DNA of 64,000 nucleotides from Hyphomicrobiales bacterium (lineage in GTDB: Bacteria; Pseudomonadota; Alphaproteobacteria; Rhizobiales; Rhizobiaceae): assembly GCA_900469475.1 (NCBI GenBank), contig UBXG01000010.1:237959-301958 (forward strand), in the 5' to 3' direction. The notes beneath the pieces were generated by a model. The model saw only the letters and a list, made by a program, of their open reading frames with translations, had not been told where the DNA came from and made no database searches. Within the stretch, counting starts at the first letter, position 1. Each line of letters opens with the position of its first letter. This document shows, piece after piece, positions 10,147-18,561 of this stretch. Made by a program: the position numbers and the translations under genes.

Positions 10147-10232
10147 AGGTTAAACATCATGGTTCCATTACCGTTAAATGTTGACCGTTACGGTAAGGAA
10201 ACGATAATTTAAAGTAAATTATCGTTTAACCT
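10147..10232. promoter_or_regulatory. Nested palindromes upstream of the two-HTH protein
   Basis: Three inverted repeats are nested around one stretch. The outer pair is AGGTTAAAC (10147-10155) with GTTTAACCT (10224-10232). A middle pair TTACCGT/ACGGTAA spans about 10168-10196. The inner pair is a perfect 13-bp arm AAACGATAATTTA (10199-10211) with TAAATTATCGTTT (10215-10227) around a 3-base spacer. ACCGTTA also occurs twice as a direct repeat. The region is far more AT-rich than its surroundings and ends about 140 bases before the proposed TTG start. It reads as an operator cluster or an RNA hairpin in the leader. Confidence 0.6.
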
Positions 10233-10370
10233 CTTGCGATATCGGCAAGCTTGCATAACTATAGCATGCTATTAGATATCGGAATTATGATCGATTCCGG
10301 CAAGTTTGTTCATAAAAATGAAACATCAACTTTCTGCTGCTTTTTAAGAAGGGCGCCCAGGGAGGCCCGA

Positions 10371-11228
10371 TTGAGTTTTCCCATCGAGCAACTTGCTCGC
10401 CATCCCAAGTTCGTAGCGTCCTTGCGCTTTCTCTCCGAGACATTGCGTAACCGTTACGACAACGGTCCGAGGATTGCGCGTATGCTCGCCTCACATCAGC
10501 GCTGGCTGCTAAGCCAATCCGCCTATGCGCTCCATCTTGAACATGATCCGGAGCATCCCCGCTCCGGGCTGACTGTCGTCGCGCTGCGTGACCTCATCAC
10601 TCATTATCGCATTGCCAGCCGCAATACGGTCTTGAGTTTTATCGAGGAGTTGTTGACCTATCGCTTTCTGGAGTTGGCACCTGGGCCGGCTCGCCGTCCG
10701 CGGCGTTACGTGCCGACTGAAACCGCCTATTCGGGAATGTTCGGTTGGTATCTCGCCAATTTGGCGGCGCTCGATCTGATTGACGACGGCAGCCGCGCAG
10801 CCGCGCTAGTTGCCTCACCCATGCTCCTGGACCTAGCGCAGCCGCGTATGGCGCGCACCTGCCTGGCAGCCGATCTTTGGCGCGAACCGCCGGAGAGTGT
10901 CGGTCTGTTTCTTTGGACGGAATCCGGAGGTCTGGTCGTCGATTACATCATGTCGAGGCTCGAACTCGACGGGAAGGCGGGCGATCGGATCGATATCGGT
11001 CACGTCGATGCGCGCGCTTTGGCGACCCATTTCATGATATCGCGAACGCATCTGCAACGCATCTTGCGCAAGTCGGCTGATCGCGGCGATGTCGGCTGGT
11101 ATGAATCCAAGAAGACCCAGATGTGGATCTCGCGCAATTTTCTCGATCAATATTGCGGCTGGCAGGCCATAAAATTGGCGGCGGTCGACGAGGCCTTTGC
11201 CTGGGCGCAATCAGCCTCCCGAGGCTGA
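10371..11228 (+). CDS. Orphan protein with two helix-turn-helix-like segments
   Basis: I do not recognise the family. From the proposed start TTG 10371 (GGAGG five bases upstream) it is 285 residues. The frame is open upstream to 10251, but the extra residues (MHNYSMLLDIGIM and on) look non-coding. An N-terminal helical region is followed by a segment like a winged-helix recognition unit (TVVALRDLITHYRIASRNTV, about residues 60-80, with a basic RRPRRY wing). Near the C-terminus a second HTH-like unit reads ALATHFMISRTHLQRILRKS (about 213-232). There is no membrane segment. It stands alone, facing a highly palindromic upstream region, which suggests a transcription factor that may control itself. 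Function is inference. Confidence 0.6.
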   Translation: MSFPIEQLARHPKFVASLRFLSETLRNRYDNGPRIARMLASHQRWLLSQSAYALHLEHDPEHPRSGLTVVALRDLITHYRIASRNTVLSFIEELLTYRFLELAPGPARRPRRYVPTETAYSGMFGWYLANLAALDLIDDGSRAAALVASPMLLDLAQPRMARTCLAADLWREPPESVGLFLWTESGGLVVDYIMSRLELDGKAGDRIDIGHVDARALATHFMISRTHLQRILRKSADRGDVGWYESKKTQMWISRNFLDQYCGWQAIKLAAVDEAFAWAQSASRG

Positions 11229-11237
11229 TCCCGATCC

Positions 11238-11368
11238 TTAAAGTGGGATGCTGGCTGCCGCACTTCGTGCGTGGAAGGTGCCGTCTTTGCTGACGTTGCG
11301 CGCACGCTCGAATTCTTCGGCGGCGCGGAATCGAACAGGGCGATGAATGGACGCAAACCCGAAGACAT
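11238..11368 (-). pseudogene. Small ORF, apparently frameshifted (about 43 residues)
   Basis: From ATG 11368, with AGGA eight bases upstream, the frame reads MSSGLRPFIALFDSA. It then continues sensibly only after a one-base shift in GCGCCGCCGAAG (about 11315-11326), as AAEEFERARNVSKDGTFHAR and a stop at 11240-11238. The start frame itself would run on to 11147, inside the end of the opposite-strand gene, with unlikely composition. The restored product resembles the N-terminus of the next small ORF (M-S/T-x-x-L/F-R-P...F-D-S/T...E...R). It could be a decayed gene, a programmed -1 shift or a sequence error. Function unknown. Confidence 0.35.
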
Positions 11369-11428
11369 GGTGTCGTTCCTGATACTCAAACTTTTTTGCT
11401 GGATTGCTGGCCTAGTCGCGCCTGTCGG

Positions 11429-11620
11429 TTAGCAGGCGCGGAAATCGGCGAAGATCGTCGTCGGGCGGCTCACACGAGCCGACAGCCCGGTGCCTCGCGC
11501 GGTCATCTGCTCATTGGCAGCGATGCCGAGGTTGCGATGTCCATTTGACGCGCGCACAGGCTCCAGCGCGCGGCGCAGGGTATCAAACCCGCAGTGGATA
11601 GGACGAAAACGTGCAGTCAT
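11429..11620 (-). CDS. Small hypothetical protein (63 residues)
   Basis: ATG 11620 opens 63 codons, MTARFRPIHCGFDTLRRALE and on, ending FADFRAC. AAAGGAACCAAGG lies just upstream. It is basic with no membrane helix. The first 25 residues align without gaps to the repaired reading of the neighbouring frameshifted ORF (RP, FD, E and R conserved), which supports both as members of one small family. I know no function. The perfect 11-base palindrome TTGCAATGCAA (11665-11675) lies 45 bases upstream where a promoter would be. Confidence 0.45.
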   Translation of the reverse strand: MTARFRPIHCGFDTLRRALEPVRASNGHRNLGIAANEQMTARGTGLSARVSRPTTIFADFRAC

Positions 11621-11664
11621 GGCCTTGGTTCCTTTCGAGATTCCTCCCAAGACACCAGCATATA

Positions 11665-11675
11665 TTGCAATGCAA
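11665..11675. promoter_or_regulatory. TTGCAATGCAA palindrome upstream of the 63-residue ORF
   Basis: A perfect odd-length palindrome in a short AT-rich stretch, 45 bases upstream of the small ORF on the minus strand. A partial copy (CGCAATGCA) follows about 10 bases away. The spacing fits an operator around the promoter. The binding protein is unknown. Confidence 0.35.
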
Positions 11676-11760
11676 CATTGATTCCGCAATGCACAACAGA
11701 GGAGGACTGCCATGCGAAAAATGCATGACCATGATCATGTTTCGTTAGTAATTGGAAGAA

Positions 11761-12648
11761 TCAGCCTAATATTTCAGCGGCGATATAATTCTTGAAGGTA
11801 AGAAGATCGCTCCAGGCTAGCCGCTTGTTGACCGGCGCGGTCAGTAATTCCTGGGGATGAAGGCTGGCGATGGCCGGTATTGTTCGACCGGAAACGCTTA
11901 TTTCCCGCCACTCTCCACGCAATCCATGGATGGTTTCAGTACTTCCGAAAAAGTGCCGGGCGGTGAAATTGCCAAGCAGAAGTACCGCCTTGGGCTCGGC
12001 CAGAGCAATCTGCCTTTCTATGAACGGACGGCATATCTCGATTTCGGGTGGGGAAGGGGCTCGGTTGCCCGGCGGCCGCCACGGAATGACGTTGGTCAGC
12101 AGGATCTCATCGCGCTTCAGGCCGATGGCGGCAAGCATTCTGTCGAGCAACTGTCCCGCACGGCCGGCAAAGGGCGCCCCCTCACGATCGTCATCGGCGC
12201 TCGGCATCGGCCCGATTACCATGATGCGGCCCTCTGGTGTACCACTGGCAAAGATCGTCGAGCGTGCGCTGTTCTTGAGATTGCAGCCGTTGAAAGCTTC
12301 GAGTGCAGTTTTCAACTCGCCGAGTGACCGCGCGCTTTCGGCGGCGAATCGGGCCTGCTCTACAGCTTGCTCGTCAGGAATGGCGGGCGTCGCACGCGGC
12401 GGCGCTGCTGCGGGAGATGCCGCTGGCTTAGCTGCCGGGCGGCGCTCGGTTTGGGGCCGCGCCGCAGGTGCTGTAGCTTCAGGCCGAGGCTGCGCTGCCC
12501 GCGCGCCCTGTCTAGCCGCGCGCATGGCCTCGAATTCGGCAAACCGATCCACCGGCTGATCTTCCAGCAGCCAGTCGACTCCGGCATCCGCATGGAAATG
12601 CAGAAGGGCGGCAAGCTCGGCCGGTGTGAGGTCGCTGGCGGAAATCAT
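11761..12648 (-). CDS. Divergent family-4/5-like uracil-DNA glycosylase
   Basis: 295 residues. The N-terminal 100 are a low-complexity Ala/Pro-rich linker after a short helical start. The UDG fold follows from about residue 110: a motif-A position reading VIGPMPSADDDREGAPFAGR, then TNVIPWRPPGNRAPSPPEIEICRPF, the hydrophobic KAVLLLGNFTAR strand, and motif-B-like SLHPQELL. Known family-4 enzymes have GEAPG/GEGPG at motif A and four iron-sulfur cysteines (CxxC, KCRPPGNR, CRPF). Here motif A is GPMPS and only two cysteines exist in the whole protein (GCNLK and ICRPF). The fold assignment is firm; activity and a 4Fe-4S cluster are doubtful. Confidence 0.8.
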   Translation of the reverse strand: MISASDLTPAELAALLHFHADAGVDWLLEDQPVDRFAEFEAMRAARQGARAAQPRPEATAPAARPQTERRPAAKPAASPAAAPPRATPAIPDEQAVEQARFAAESARSLGELKTALEAFNGCNLKNSARSTIFASGTPEGRIMVIGPMPSADDDREGAPFAGRAGQLLDRMLAAIGLKRDEILLTNVIPWRPPGNRAPSPPEIEICRPFIERQIALAEPKAVLLLGNFTARHFFGSTETIHGLRGEWREISVSGRTIPAIASLHPQELLTAPVNKRLAWSDLLTFKNYIAAEILG

Positions 12649-12702
12649 GCGCGAACTCTATCCAATGCGGCGCACGAGCGAAAGGGCAGGGTGGGCGCTA
12701 TG

Positions 12703-13992
12703 TCAGGCCGTCCACTGGGCGATATCGTCGCGCTCGCCGATCAGGGCCAGGCCATGGGCGATGGACAGCAGTTCGCCGCCCGTCTCGATCCGCTCCTGGC
12801 CGAAGCGTTCCGTGAAGATGCGCCGAACGGCCGGCACGAAGGAGGTGCCTCCCGTCAGAAACACTTTGTCGATGGCATCGGGTGATGTGTTCGTCGTTGT
12901 CAGCACGTCGTCCAGCGCCCCTTCGATGCGGGCGAGATCGTCGGCGATCCAGCCTTCGAAGTCGGCGCGGCGAACGTGCTTGCGGCCGGCCTTGCCGAGC
13001 GGCGGGAAGTTGAATTCGGCCTCTTCCTCGCTCGAAAGCGCCATCTTCGTCGCCGATACGGCCTGATAGAGCGGATAGCCTTCGTCATGCTCGACGAGTT
13101 CGATGAAGGTCTCCAGCTTCTCCGGCTCCAGGCTGCTGCGCACCAGCGTCTTCAGGTCGGCATATTCGCGCGAGGTCTTGAAGATCGAGAGCTGGTTCCA
13201 GCGGCCGAAATTGGCGTAGTATGAGGTCGGCACTTCCAAAAGCTTGTCGAAGCTCTTGAAGAAGCTGCCCTTGCCGATGGCCGGTGAGATGACGTTGTCG
13301 ATCATCCGGAAATCGAAATGATCGCCGGCGATGCCGACGCCTGAATGGCCGATCGGCGTCGCCGTCAGCTTTCCGCCGTGGGTTTCGAAGCGGATCAGCG
13401 AATAGTCGGTCGTGCCGCCGCCGAAGTCGGCCACCAGAACGGTCGCATCCTTCTTCAGGTGTTGGGCGAAGTAGAAGGCTGCCGCTACCGGTTCGTAGAC
13501 GTAGTGGATTTCCGGAAAGCCGAACCGGGCGAGCGCGGCATTGTAGCGCTCCGTCGCAAGGGCAGGGTTCGGATTGGCGCCGGCAAAATGCACCGGCCGG
13601 CCGGTAACGATGCGCGAAACATTCTCCGGCCATCCCTCTCCGGCATAGGCGCGCAGACGGCGCACGAAGATCTCCATCAGGTCTTCGAAGCTGTGGCGCT
13701 TGGCGAAGATCAGCGTGCCCTGGAAGAGGGCGCTCGCCGCAAAGGTCTTAATCGACTGCAGAAAGCGACAGTCACCGGGATTGTCGATAAACTGTTGGAT
13801 GGCCGCGTGCCCGGCTTCGACCTTGAGTGCGGCCGCGCCCAATCCCGGATCCTTCATGAAAGAGAGCGCCGTACGCATGCTGTCCGCCGTGCCGGCAGCG
13901 CTGTTGAAGGCGACCGATTGTGTCGCGGGTCCATCGGCCATCGCCAGAACCGTATTCGTCGTGCCGAAGTCGAAACCAAGCGCCCGAGCCAT
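12703..13992 (-). CDS. YegD-type Hsp70-family protein
   Basis: 429 residues from ATG 13992 (GGGAG upstream; a longer frame to 14067 is unlikely). It is an actin-fold ATPase: the phosphate-1 motif GFDFGTTNTVLAMAD opens the protein, the connecting motif VADFGGGTTDYS is near residue 200, and the adenosine motif FLTGGTSFVPAVRR is near residue 390. It ends soon after the ATPase domain and lacks the substrate-binding domain of DnaK, as in Escherichia coli YegD. The role is unclear in the family. The gene stands 55 bases from the UDG-like gene on the same strand and could share its transcript. Confidence 0.88.
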   Translation of the reverse strand: MARALGFDFGTTNTVLAMADGPATQSVAFNSAAGTADSMRTALSFMKDPGLGAAALKVEAGHAAIQQFIDNPGDCRFLQSIKTFAASALFQGTLIFAKRHSFEDLMEIFVRRLRAYAGEGWPENVSRIVTGRPVHFAGANPNPALATERYNAALARFGFPEIHYVYEPVAAAFYFAQHLKKDATVLVADFGGGTTDYSLIRFETHGGKLTATPIGHSGVGIAGDHFDFRMIDNVISPAIGKGSFFKSFDKLLEVPTSYYANFGRWNQLSIFKTSREYADLKTLVRSSLEPEKLETFIELVEHDEGYPLYQAVSATKMALSSEEEAEFNFPPLGKAGRKHVRRADFEGWIADDLARIEGALDDVLTTTNTSPDAIDKVFLTGGTSFVPAVRRIFTERFGQERIETGGELLSIAHGLALIGERDDIAQWTA

Positions 13993-14049
13993 GCCCGCAC
14001 TCCCTTCCGTCCAAATTGTCTGGATTGGGGCCAAGCCCCTATGAGACGC

Positions 14050-14080
14050 TGACGCGCCCTGTCGCAAAGAGGGCGCGTCA
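14050..14080. repeat. 10-bp inverted repeat between the RND and YegD-type genes
   Basis: TGACGCGCCC (14050-14059) pairs with GGGCGCGTCA (14071-14080) around an 11-base loop. It has no T-run on either side. It may end RND transcripts that pass the first terminator, or be a leader hairpin of the Hsp70-like gene. Confidence 0.5.
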
Positions 14081-14183
14081 TGACATGGCTAAGCTTCAAC
14101 TTCAAGCCGGGGTGATGCTTTTATTTTTGCCCGCAGCGACGTCAGCCGGCAGCCCTTCCGCACCCGGTTAACTGGCAAAAGAA

Positions 14184-14203
14184 CGGGCGCCTTGTGGCGC
14201 CCG
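14184..14203 (-). terminator. Terminator of the RND efflux operon
   Basis: CGGGCGCC-TTGT-GGCGCCCG forms an 8-bp stem with a four-base loop just after the transporter stop (14210). On the minus strand it is followed by TTCTTTTG, a fair T-rich tail. Confidence 0.75.
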
Positions 14204-14209
14204 CTGACC

Positions 14210-17200
14210 TTATTCGGCGGCGATGGCCGCTGGCGGATCCTTGTGATGCGGGTCCGCCTCCTTGCGCTTGGTGAGACGGGCAAGGAAGTCGTTGAGGCGA
14301 TTCATCTCCAGGAAGATGACGGGTGTGATGAACAGCGTGAGAAGCTGCGAGACGACCAGGCCGCCGACCACGGCGATACCGAGCGGCTGCCGGAGTTCGG
14401 AGCTCGCACCGCCGCCGACCGCGATCGGCAGGGCGCCGAGCAGCGCGCAGAAGGTCGTCATCATGATCGGGCGGAAGCGGCGCACGCAGGCCTCATGGAT
14501 GGCCTCAGCGGGCGATATGCCAGTTGTCGAACGCAGCGTTTCCAGCGCGACGTCGATCATCATGATCGCATTCTTCTTCACGATGCCGATCAGCATCAGC
14601 AAGCCGATAAGCGCGATGATCGAGAGATCGAAGCCGAACACCTTCAAGGCGAGAAGGGCGCCGAGAGCAGCAGCCGGCAGGCCGGAAAGAATGGTCAGCG
14701 GATGGATGAAGCTTTCATAAAGAACGCCAAGGACCACGTAGATCGTCAGCACGGCAGCCAGGATCAGGTAGGGCGTGCTGCCCTGCGACTGCTGGAAGAT
14801 CTGTGCTGTACCGCCGTAGGACGTGAAGATGTCCGCCGGCATGTTGATGTCCTTCTTGATCTGATCGATCTTCGCCGTGGCATCGCCAAGCGCTTCGCCG
14901 GCCGGCAGGTTGAAGGAAACCGTCGTCGACACGAGCTGGCCCGTCTGGTTGATGGTGACCGGACCGGTGGTGCGCTGGACATGAGCGAAAGCGGACAGGG
15001 GAACCAGCGCGCCTTTTGATGAAGCAACGTGGATATCCTGGAGCCTTTGGTCGTCCCAGGGCTTGCTGGTGTCGAATTCGACCATAACGTCATAGCTGTC
15101 GCCCGTCGTCTGGATCTGTGCGGCGTCATAGCCGCCGAACGCTTCTTCCAGCGTGGTGCGCAGCTGATTGTTGTTGATCCCGTATTGTGCTGCCTTTTCG
15201 GTGTCGATGACGATGTTGGCCTGCAAAGCGTTGTTCTGCTCGTCCGAGGCGACGTCGGTAAAGCTCGGATCGCGGCGCATCGCATCCAGCATCTTGTTGG
15301 CCCAGAGGTTGGTCTGGTCGGCACTCAGCGCCTGGATAATGAGCTGATATTGGCTGGCGGTCTGCCGGCCGCCGAAGCGCAGGCTTTGCTGGGGCGTAAT
15401 ATAGGCCTTCAGGCCGGCGATGGTGCCGATGCTGGACCGCAATTCACGCAGCGTCTGATCGAGCGGTGCCCGCTGCTCCTTCGGCTTCAGCTGGACAAAC
15501 ATGGTGCCGTTGTTCAGCGGCTGGCGCACACTGCCGCCGACGATGGACATGACATGGTCGACGGCTGGGTTCTGCCTGACGAGTGCTGCGGCCTGGTTCT
15601 GTAGGTCGCGCATCGCCGGATAGGAGATGTCCTGACGCGCTTGGGTGGAAATCTGCAGGCGGCCGATATCCTCGGTCGGAAAGAAGCTGGCCGGCAGCAC
15701 CATGAAGAGATAGACGGAAAGCGCGACCGAACCGAGGAAGCTCAGGAGAACGAAACCGCGATTGCGCAGGCACCAGGCGACGCCCTTGTCATAGCCGCGC
15801 TGCGTCCAGTCGAAGCCGCGGTTGAACAGGCGTACCGGATAGGGGGGCTGGTTATGGCCCGCCGAAAGACGCGAGCTGAGCATCGGCGTGACCGTGAGCG
15901 ACACGACCGCTGAAGACACGATAGCGATGGCGACCACCATGCCGAACTCGTTGAAGATTCGGCCGACTACGCCGCCCATCAGCAGGATCGGGATGAACAC
16001 CGCGATCAGCGAGATGGACATGGAAATGATGGTGTAGCTGACTTCGGCCGATCCCTTGATCGCCGCCTGCAGCACCGGCATCCCGTCTTCGACATGCCGC
16101 AATATGTTTTCCAGCATGACGATCGCGTCGTCCACCACAAGGCCGACGGCGAGCGTCAATCCCAGCAGTGATATGTTGTCGATGCTATAGCCGAGCACAT
16201 ACATCATGCCGAAGGTCGAAATCAGCGACAACGGCACGGCAAGGCCGGGGATGATCGTGGCCGTGACGTGACCGGTGAACAGATAGATTACCAGCACGAC
16301 GAGGCCGATGGTCAGCATCAAGGTAAACTTGACGTCCTTGATCGCGTCGCGGATCGGCTGAGCCGAGTCGTTCATGATATGCGTCTGCACCGAAGCCGGA
16401 ATTTCCGCATGGAGCTGCGGCAGCTTGGCGTTGATCGCATCGACCACATCGACCGTATTGGCGTCCGGCTGGCGCTGGATGGCGAGAATGATCGCCTGCT
16501 TGCCGTCATACCAGGAGCCGGCATTGGTGTTCTGCACGCTGTCCTGAACGTTGGCGACATCGCTCAGATGGATCGGCGCGCCATTGGGATTGGCGATGAC
16601 CAGCGACTTGAACTGCGCGGCATTGGTATTCTGCGTGTTGGCATTGAGCGTCATGCTCTGCTTGTTGTTCTGCAGAGTGCCGACCGGAACCTGGCTGTTG
16701 GCATTGACGATGGCGGTGTTGACGGTATCGATCCCGATACCGCGCGCCAAGAGCTTGTCCGGATCGACTTCGACACGCACGGCATAGGTCTGGGCACCAT
16801 AGACGGTCACTTCGGCAACACCCGGAAGCGTCGACAGCGACGGTGAAATGATATCTTCAGCAATTTCGTCCAGCTTGCTGCGCGGCATGGTATCGCTCTG
16901 CACAGCAAGCAGCATGATCGGCGCGTCGGCCGGATTCGTCTTCCTGTAGCCCGGCGGGGTCGTCAGATTGTTGGGCAATTGACGCGTCGCATTCGAGATC
17001 GCGGCCTGAACGTCGGCCGCGGCGGCATCGATACTCCGGTTGAGATCGAACTGCAGCACGATGCTCGTATTGCCGAGCGAGTTCGTGGCCGAGATTTCAC
17101 TGATGCCGGGGATGGTCTCGAACTGCTTGATCAGCGGCGTGGAGACTGAAGTCGCCATTGTCTGCGGCGAAGCGCCGGTCAGCTGTGCCGAAACGTTGAT

Positions 17201-17329
17201 GGTGGGAAAATCCACCTGGGGCAGGGCGGCAACGGGCAGCAGCTGATAGCCGGCGAGGCCGGCCATGACTACACCCAACGCCAGAAGTGTGGTCGCGACC
17301 GGTCGCTGGATACAGAATTGTGGGATCAT
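14210..17329 (-). CDS. RND multidrug efflux transporter, inner-membrane pump
   Basis: 1039 residues, the full length of an AcrB/MdtB/MexF-type trimeric pump that exchanges protons for drugs. It opens with the TM1 segment after MIPQFCIQRPVATTLLALGV. The first periplasmic domain holds VDFPTINVSAQLTGASP. The TM4 proton-relay aspartates are in GLVVDDAIVMLEN (about residue 400), and a second six-helix bundle follows residue 870. The start ATG overlaps the stop of the adaptor gene by four bases, so the two are translationally coupled. No outer-membrane TolC partner is encoded here. The substrate cannot be told; the sequence is nearer the MdtB/C and MuxB/C branch than AcrB. Confidence 0.95.
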   Translation of the reverse strand: MIPQFCIQRPVATTLLALGVVMAGLAGYQLLPVAALPQVDFPTINVSAQLTGASPQTMATSVSTPLIKQFETIPGISEISATNSLGNTSIVLQFDLNRSIDAAAADVQAAISNATRQLPNNLTTPPGYRKTNPADAPIMLLAVQSDTMPRSKLDEIAEDIISPSLSTLPGVAEVTVYGAQTYAVRVEVDPDKLLARGIGIDTVNTAIVNANSQVPVGTLQNNKQSMTLNANTQNTNAAQFKSLVIANPNGAPIHLSDVANVQDSVQNTNAGSWYDGKQAIILAIQRQPDANTVDVVDAINAKLPQLHAEIPASVQTHIMNDSAQPIRDAIKDVKFTLMLTIGLVVLVIYLFTGHVTATIIPGLAVPLSLISTFGMMYVLGYSIDNISLLGLTLAVGLVVDDAIVMLENILRHVEDGMPVLQAAIKGSAEVSYTIISMSISLIAVFIPILLMGGVVGRIFNEFGMVVAIAIVSSAVVSLTVTPMLSSRLSAGHNQPPYPVRLFNRGFDWTQRGYDKGVAWCLRNRGFVLLSFLGSVALSVYLFMVLPASFFPTEDIGRLQISTQARQDISYPAMRDLQNQAAALVRQNPAVDHVMSIVGGSVRQPLNNGTMFVQLKPKEQRAPLDQTLRELRSSIGTIAGLKAYITPQQSLRFGGRQTASQYQLIIQALSADQTNLWANKMLDAMRRDPSFTDVASDEQNNALQANIVIDTEKAAQYGINNNQLRTTLEEAFGGYDAAQIQTTGDSYDVMVEFDTSKPWDDQRLQDIHVASSKGALVPLSAFAHVQRTTGPVTINQTGQLVSTTVSFNLPAGEALGDATAKIDQIKKDINMPADIFTSYGGTAQIFQQSQGSTPYLILAAVLTIYVVLGVLYESFIHPLTILSGLPAAALGALLALKVFGFDLSIIALIGLLMLIGIVKKNAIMMIDVALETLRSTTGISPAEAIHEACVRRFRPIMMTTFCALLGALPIAVGGGASSELRQPLGIAVVGGLVVSQLLTLFITPVIFLEMNRLNDFLARLTKRKEADPHHKDPPAAIAAE

Positions 17330-18561
17330 TGCTGTGCTCCAACGGAAATCGTTTCGCTCTTCTGGCTCGATTGATCGTTGGCGGCGGCCACCTTCTCAGG
17401 CTTTTCGTCATTGAACTGCTCGACAACCGTCTGTCCGTCGATCAGCTGCACCTGTCCTTCAGTGACGACATGATCGCCTTCCGAAAGTCCCTTGGCGACT
17501 GCGGTGAAGCTGCCGTTCTGCCGTTCCACGGTGACGGGCGTCAAATGAACCTTATTATCCTTGACGACATAGGCATAGAAGCCATCCGGGCCGGGGCTGA
17601 TCGCAACGGTCGGAGCGACGATCACGGGCTCGTTGTCGGTCAGATGAACGACGACGTTGACCGATCTGCCAGGCCAGATCGCGCCATTGGCATTGTCGAA
17701 CTTTGCCTTGACGAGGATGGTGCCGGAGGCGGTATCCACGGAATTGTCGAAGAAGCTGACTGCGCCCTGGCGGGATTTGCCCTTGCTCGAATTCGGAACG
17801 GTGCTGACCGGCACGGTGCCGGCCTTCATCGCTTCCTCCAATTCCCGCAGCTGATTCTCCTGCATGTGGAATTGCACGTAGATCGGATTATATTGCGTAA
17901 TGGTCACAATGGCAGTACCCGGCGTCACATAGGCACCGGGGCTCGGAACGACATTGCCAAGACGTCCGTCATAAGGGGCGCGGATCTCAGTGTTTTCCAG
18001 GAGAACCTGGTCGGATGCGAGCTGGGCCTTGTCGGCATTGACATCGGCCGCCGCGGTATCGCGGGCCGCCACGGCCTGATCGACGGTCTGCTGCGTTCCG
18101 GCATTGTTGAGCAGGCTCTTGGCTCGGGTGAGCGCGGCTTCCGCCGCCACGAGCGTCGCCTGATCCTTGACTATGGTCGCCTGATCCTTGTCGACGGCGG
18201 CCTGCGCGGTTCGAGCATCGAGCTTGGCGATCAGGTCGCCGGCCTTCACCATCACGCCGTCCTGCGCTTCGATCGATGTAATGATGCCGGATTCCTGCGC
18301 GGCGATGGTCGTCGTATTCTGCGCAACAGCCGAGCCTGTTGCTGTAATATCGTTCGGCAGAGTTCTCTTCTCAACCGCGGCCGTCTTGACGACGGAAGAC
18401 AGCGCCTTGTGCTTTTGATTGCCTGGCGCCTTTCCGGCATCTTTGGTTTCTGCGGAGGCTTGATCGACAAAGGCGGAAAGGAAAGGAATACGGTCGCGAT
18501 AGCTCCATGCTGCAAGGGCTGCGACGACAAGAAGGCCGAGGGGAAGCCAAAGTTTTTTCAT
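17326..18561 (-). CDS. RND periplasmic adaptor (membrane fusion protein)
   Basis: 411 residues from ATG 18561, where a signal-anchor MKKLWLPLGLLVVAALAAWS begins; the frame extends to 18630 without a better start. Family layout: lipoyl-like half AAQESGIITSIEAQDGVMVKAGDLI, a long Ala/Gln-rich coiled-coil hairpin (about residues 115-185), the second lipoyl half with APYDGRLG, then beta-barrel and membrane-proximal domains. It links the inner-membrane pump encoded next to it to an outer-membrane channel. There is no lipobox, so it is held by the N-terminal helix. The gene order adaptor-pump is standard. Confidence 0.94.
   Translation of the reverse strand: MKKLWLPLGLLVVAALAAWSYRDRIPFLSAFVDQASAETKDAGKAPGNQKHKALSSVVKTAAVEKRTLPNDITATGSAVAQNTTTIAAQESGIITSIEAQDGVMVKAGDLIAKLDARTAQAAVDKDQATIVKDQATLVAAEAALTRAKSLLNNAGTQQTVDQAVAARDTAAADVNADKAQLASDQVLLENTEIRAPYDGRLGNVVPSPGAYVTPGTAIVTITQYNPIYVQFHMQENQLRELEEAMKAGTVPVSTVPNSSKGKSRQGAVSFFDNSVDTASGTILVKAKFDNANGAIWPGRSVNVVVHLTDNEPVIVAPTVAISPGPDGFYAYVVKDNKVHLTPVTVERQNGSFTAVAKGLSEGDHVVTEGQVQLIDGQTVVEQFNDEKPEKVAAANDQSSQKSETISVGAQQ

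Noticed and set aside
11147..11389. 80-residue unshifted reading of the small ORF
   Set aside because: It runs 80 bases into the opposite-strand gene and its second half has no coding character; the shifted reading is more protein-like and matches its neighbour.
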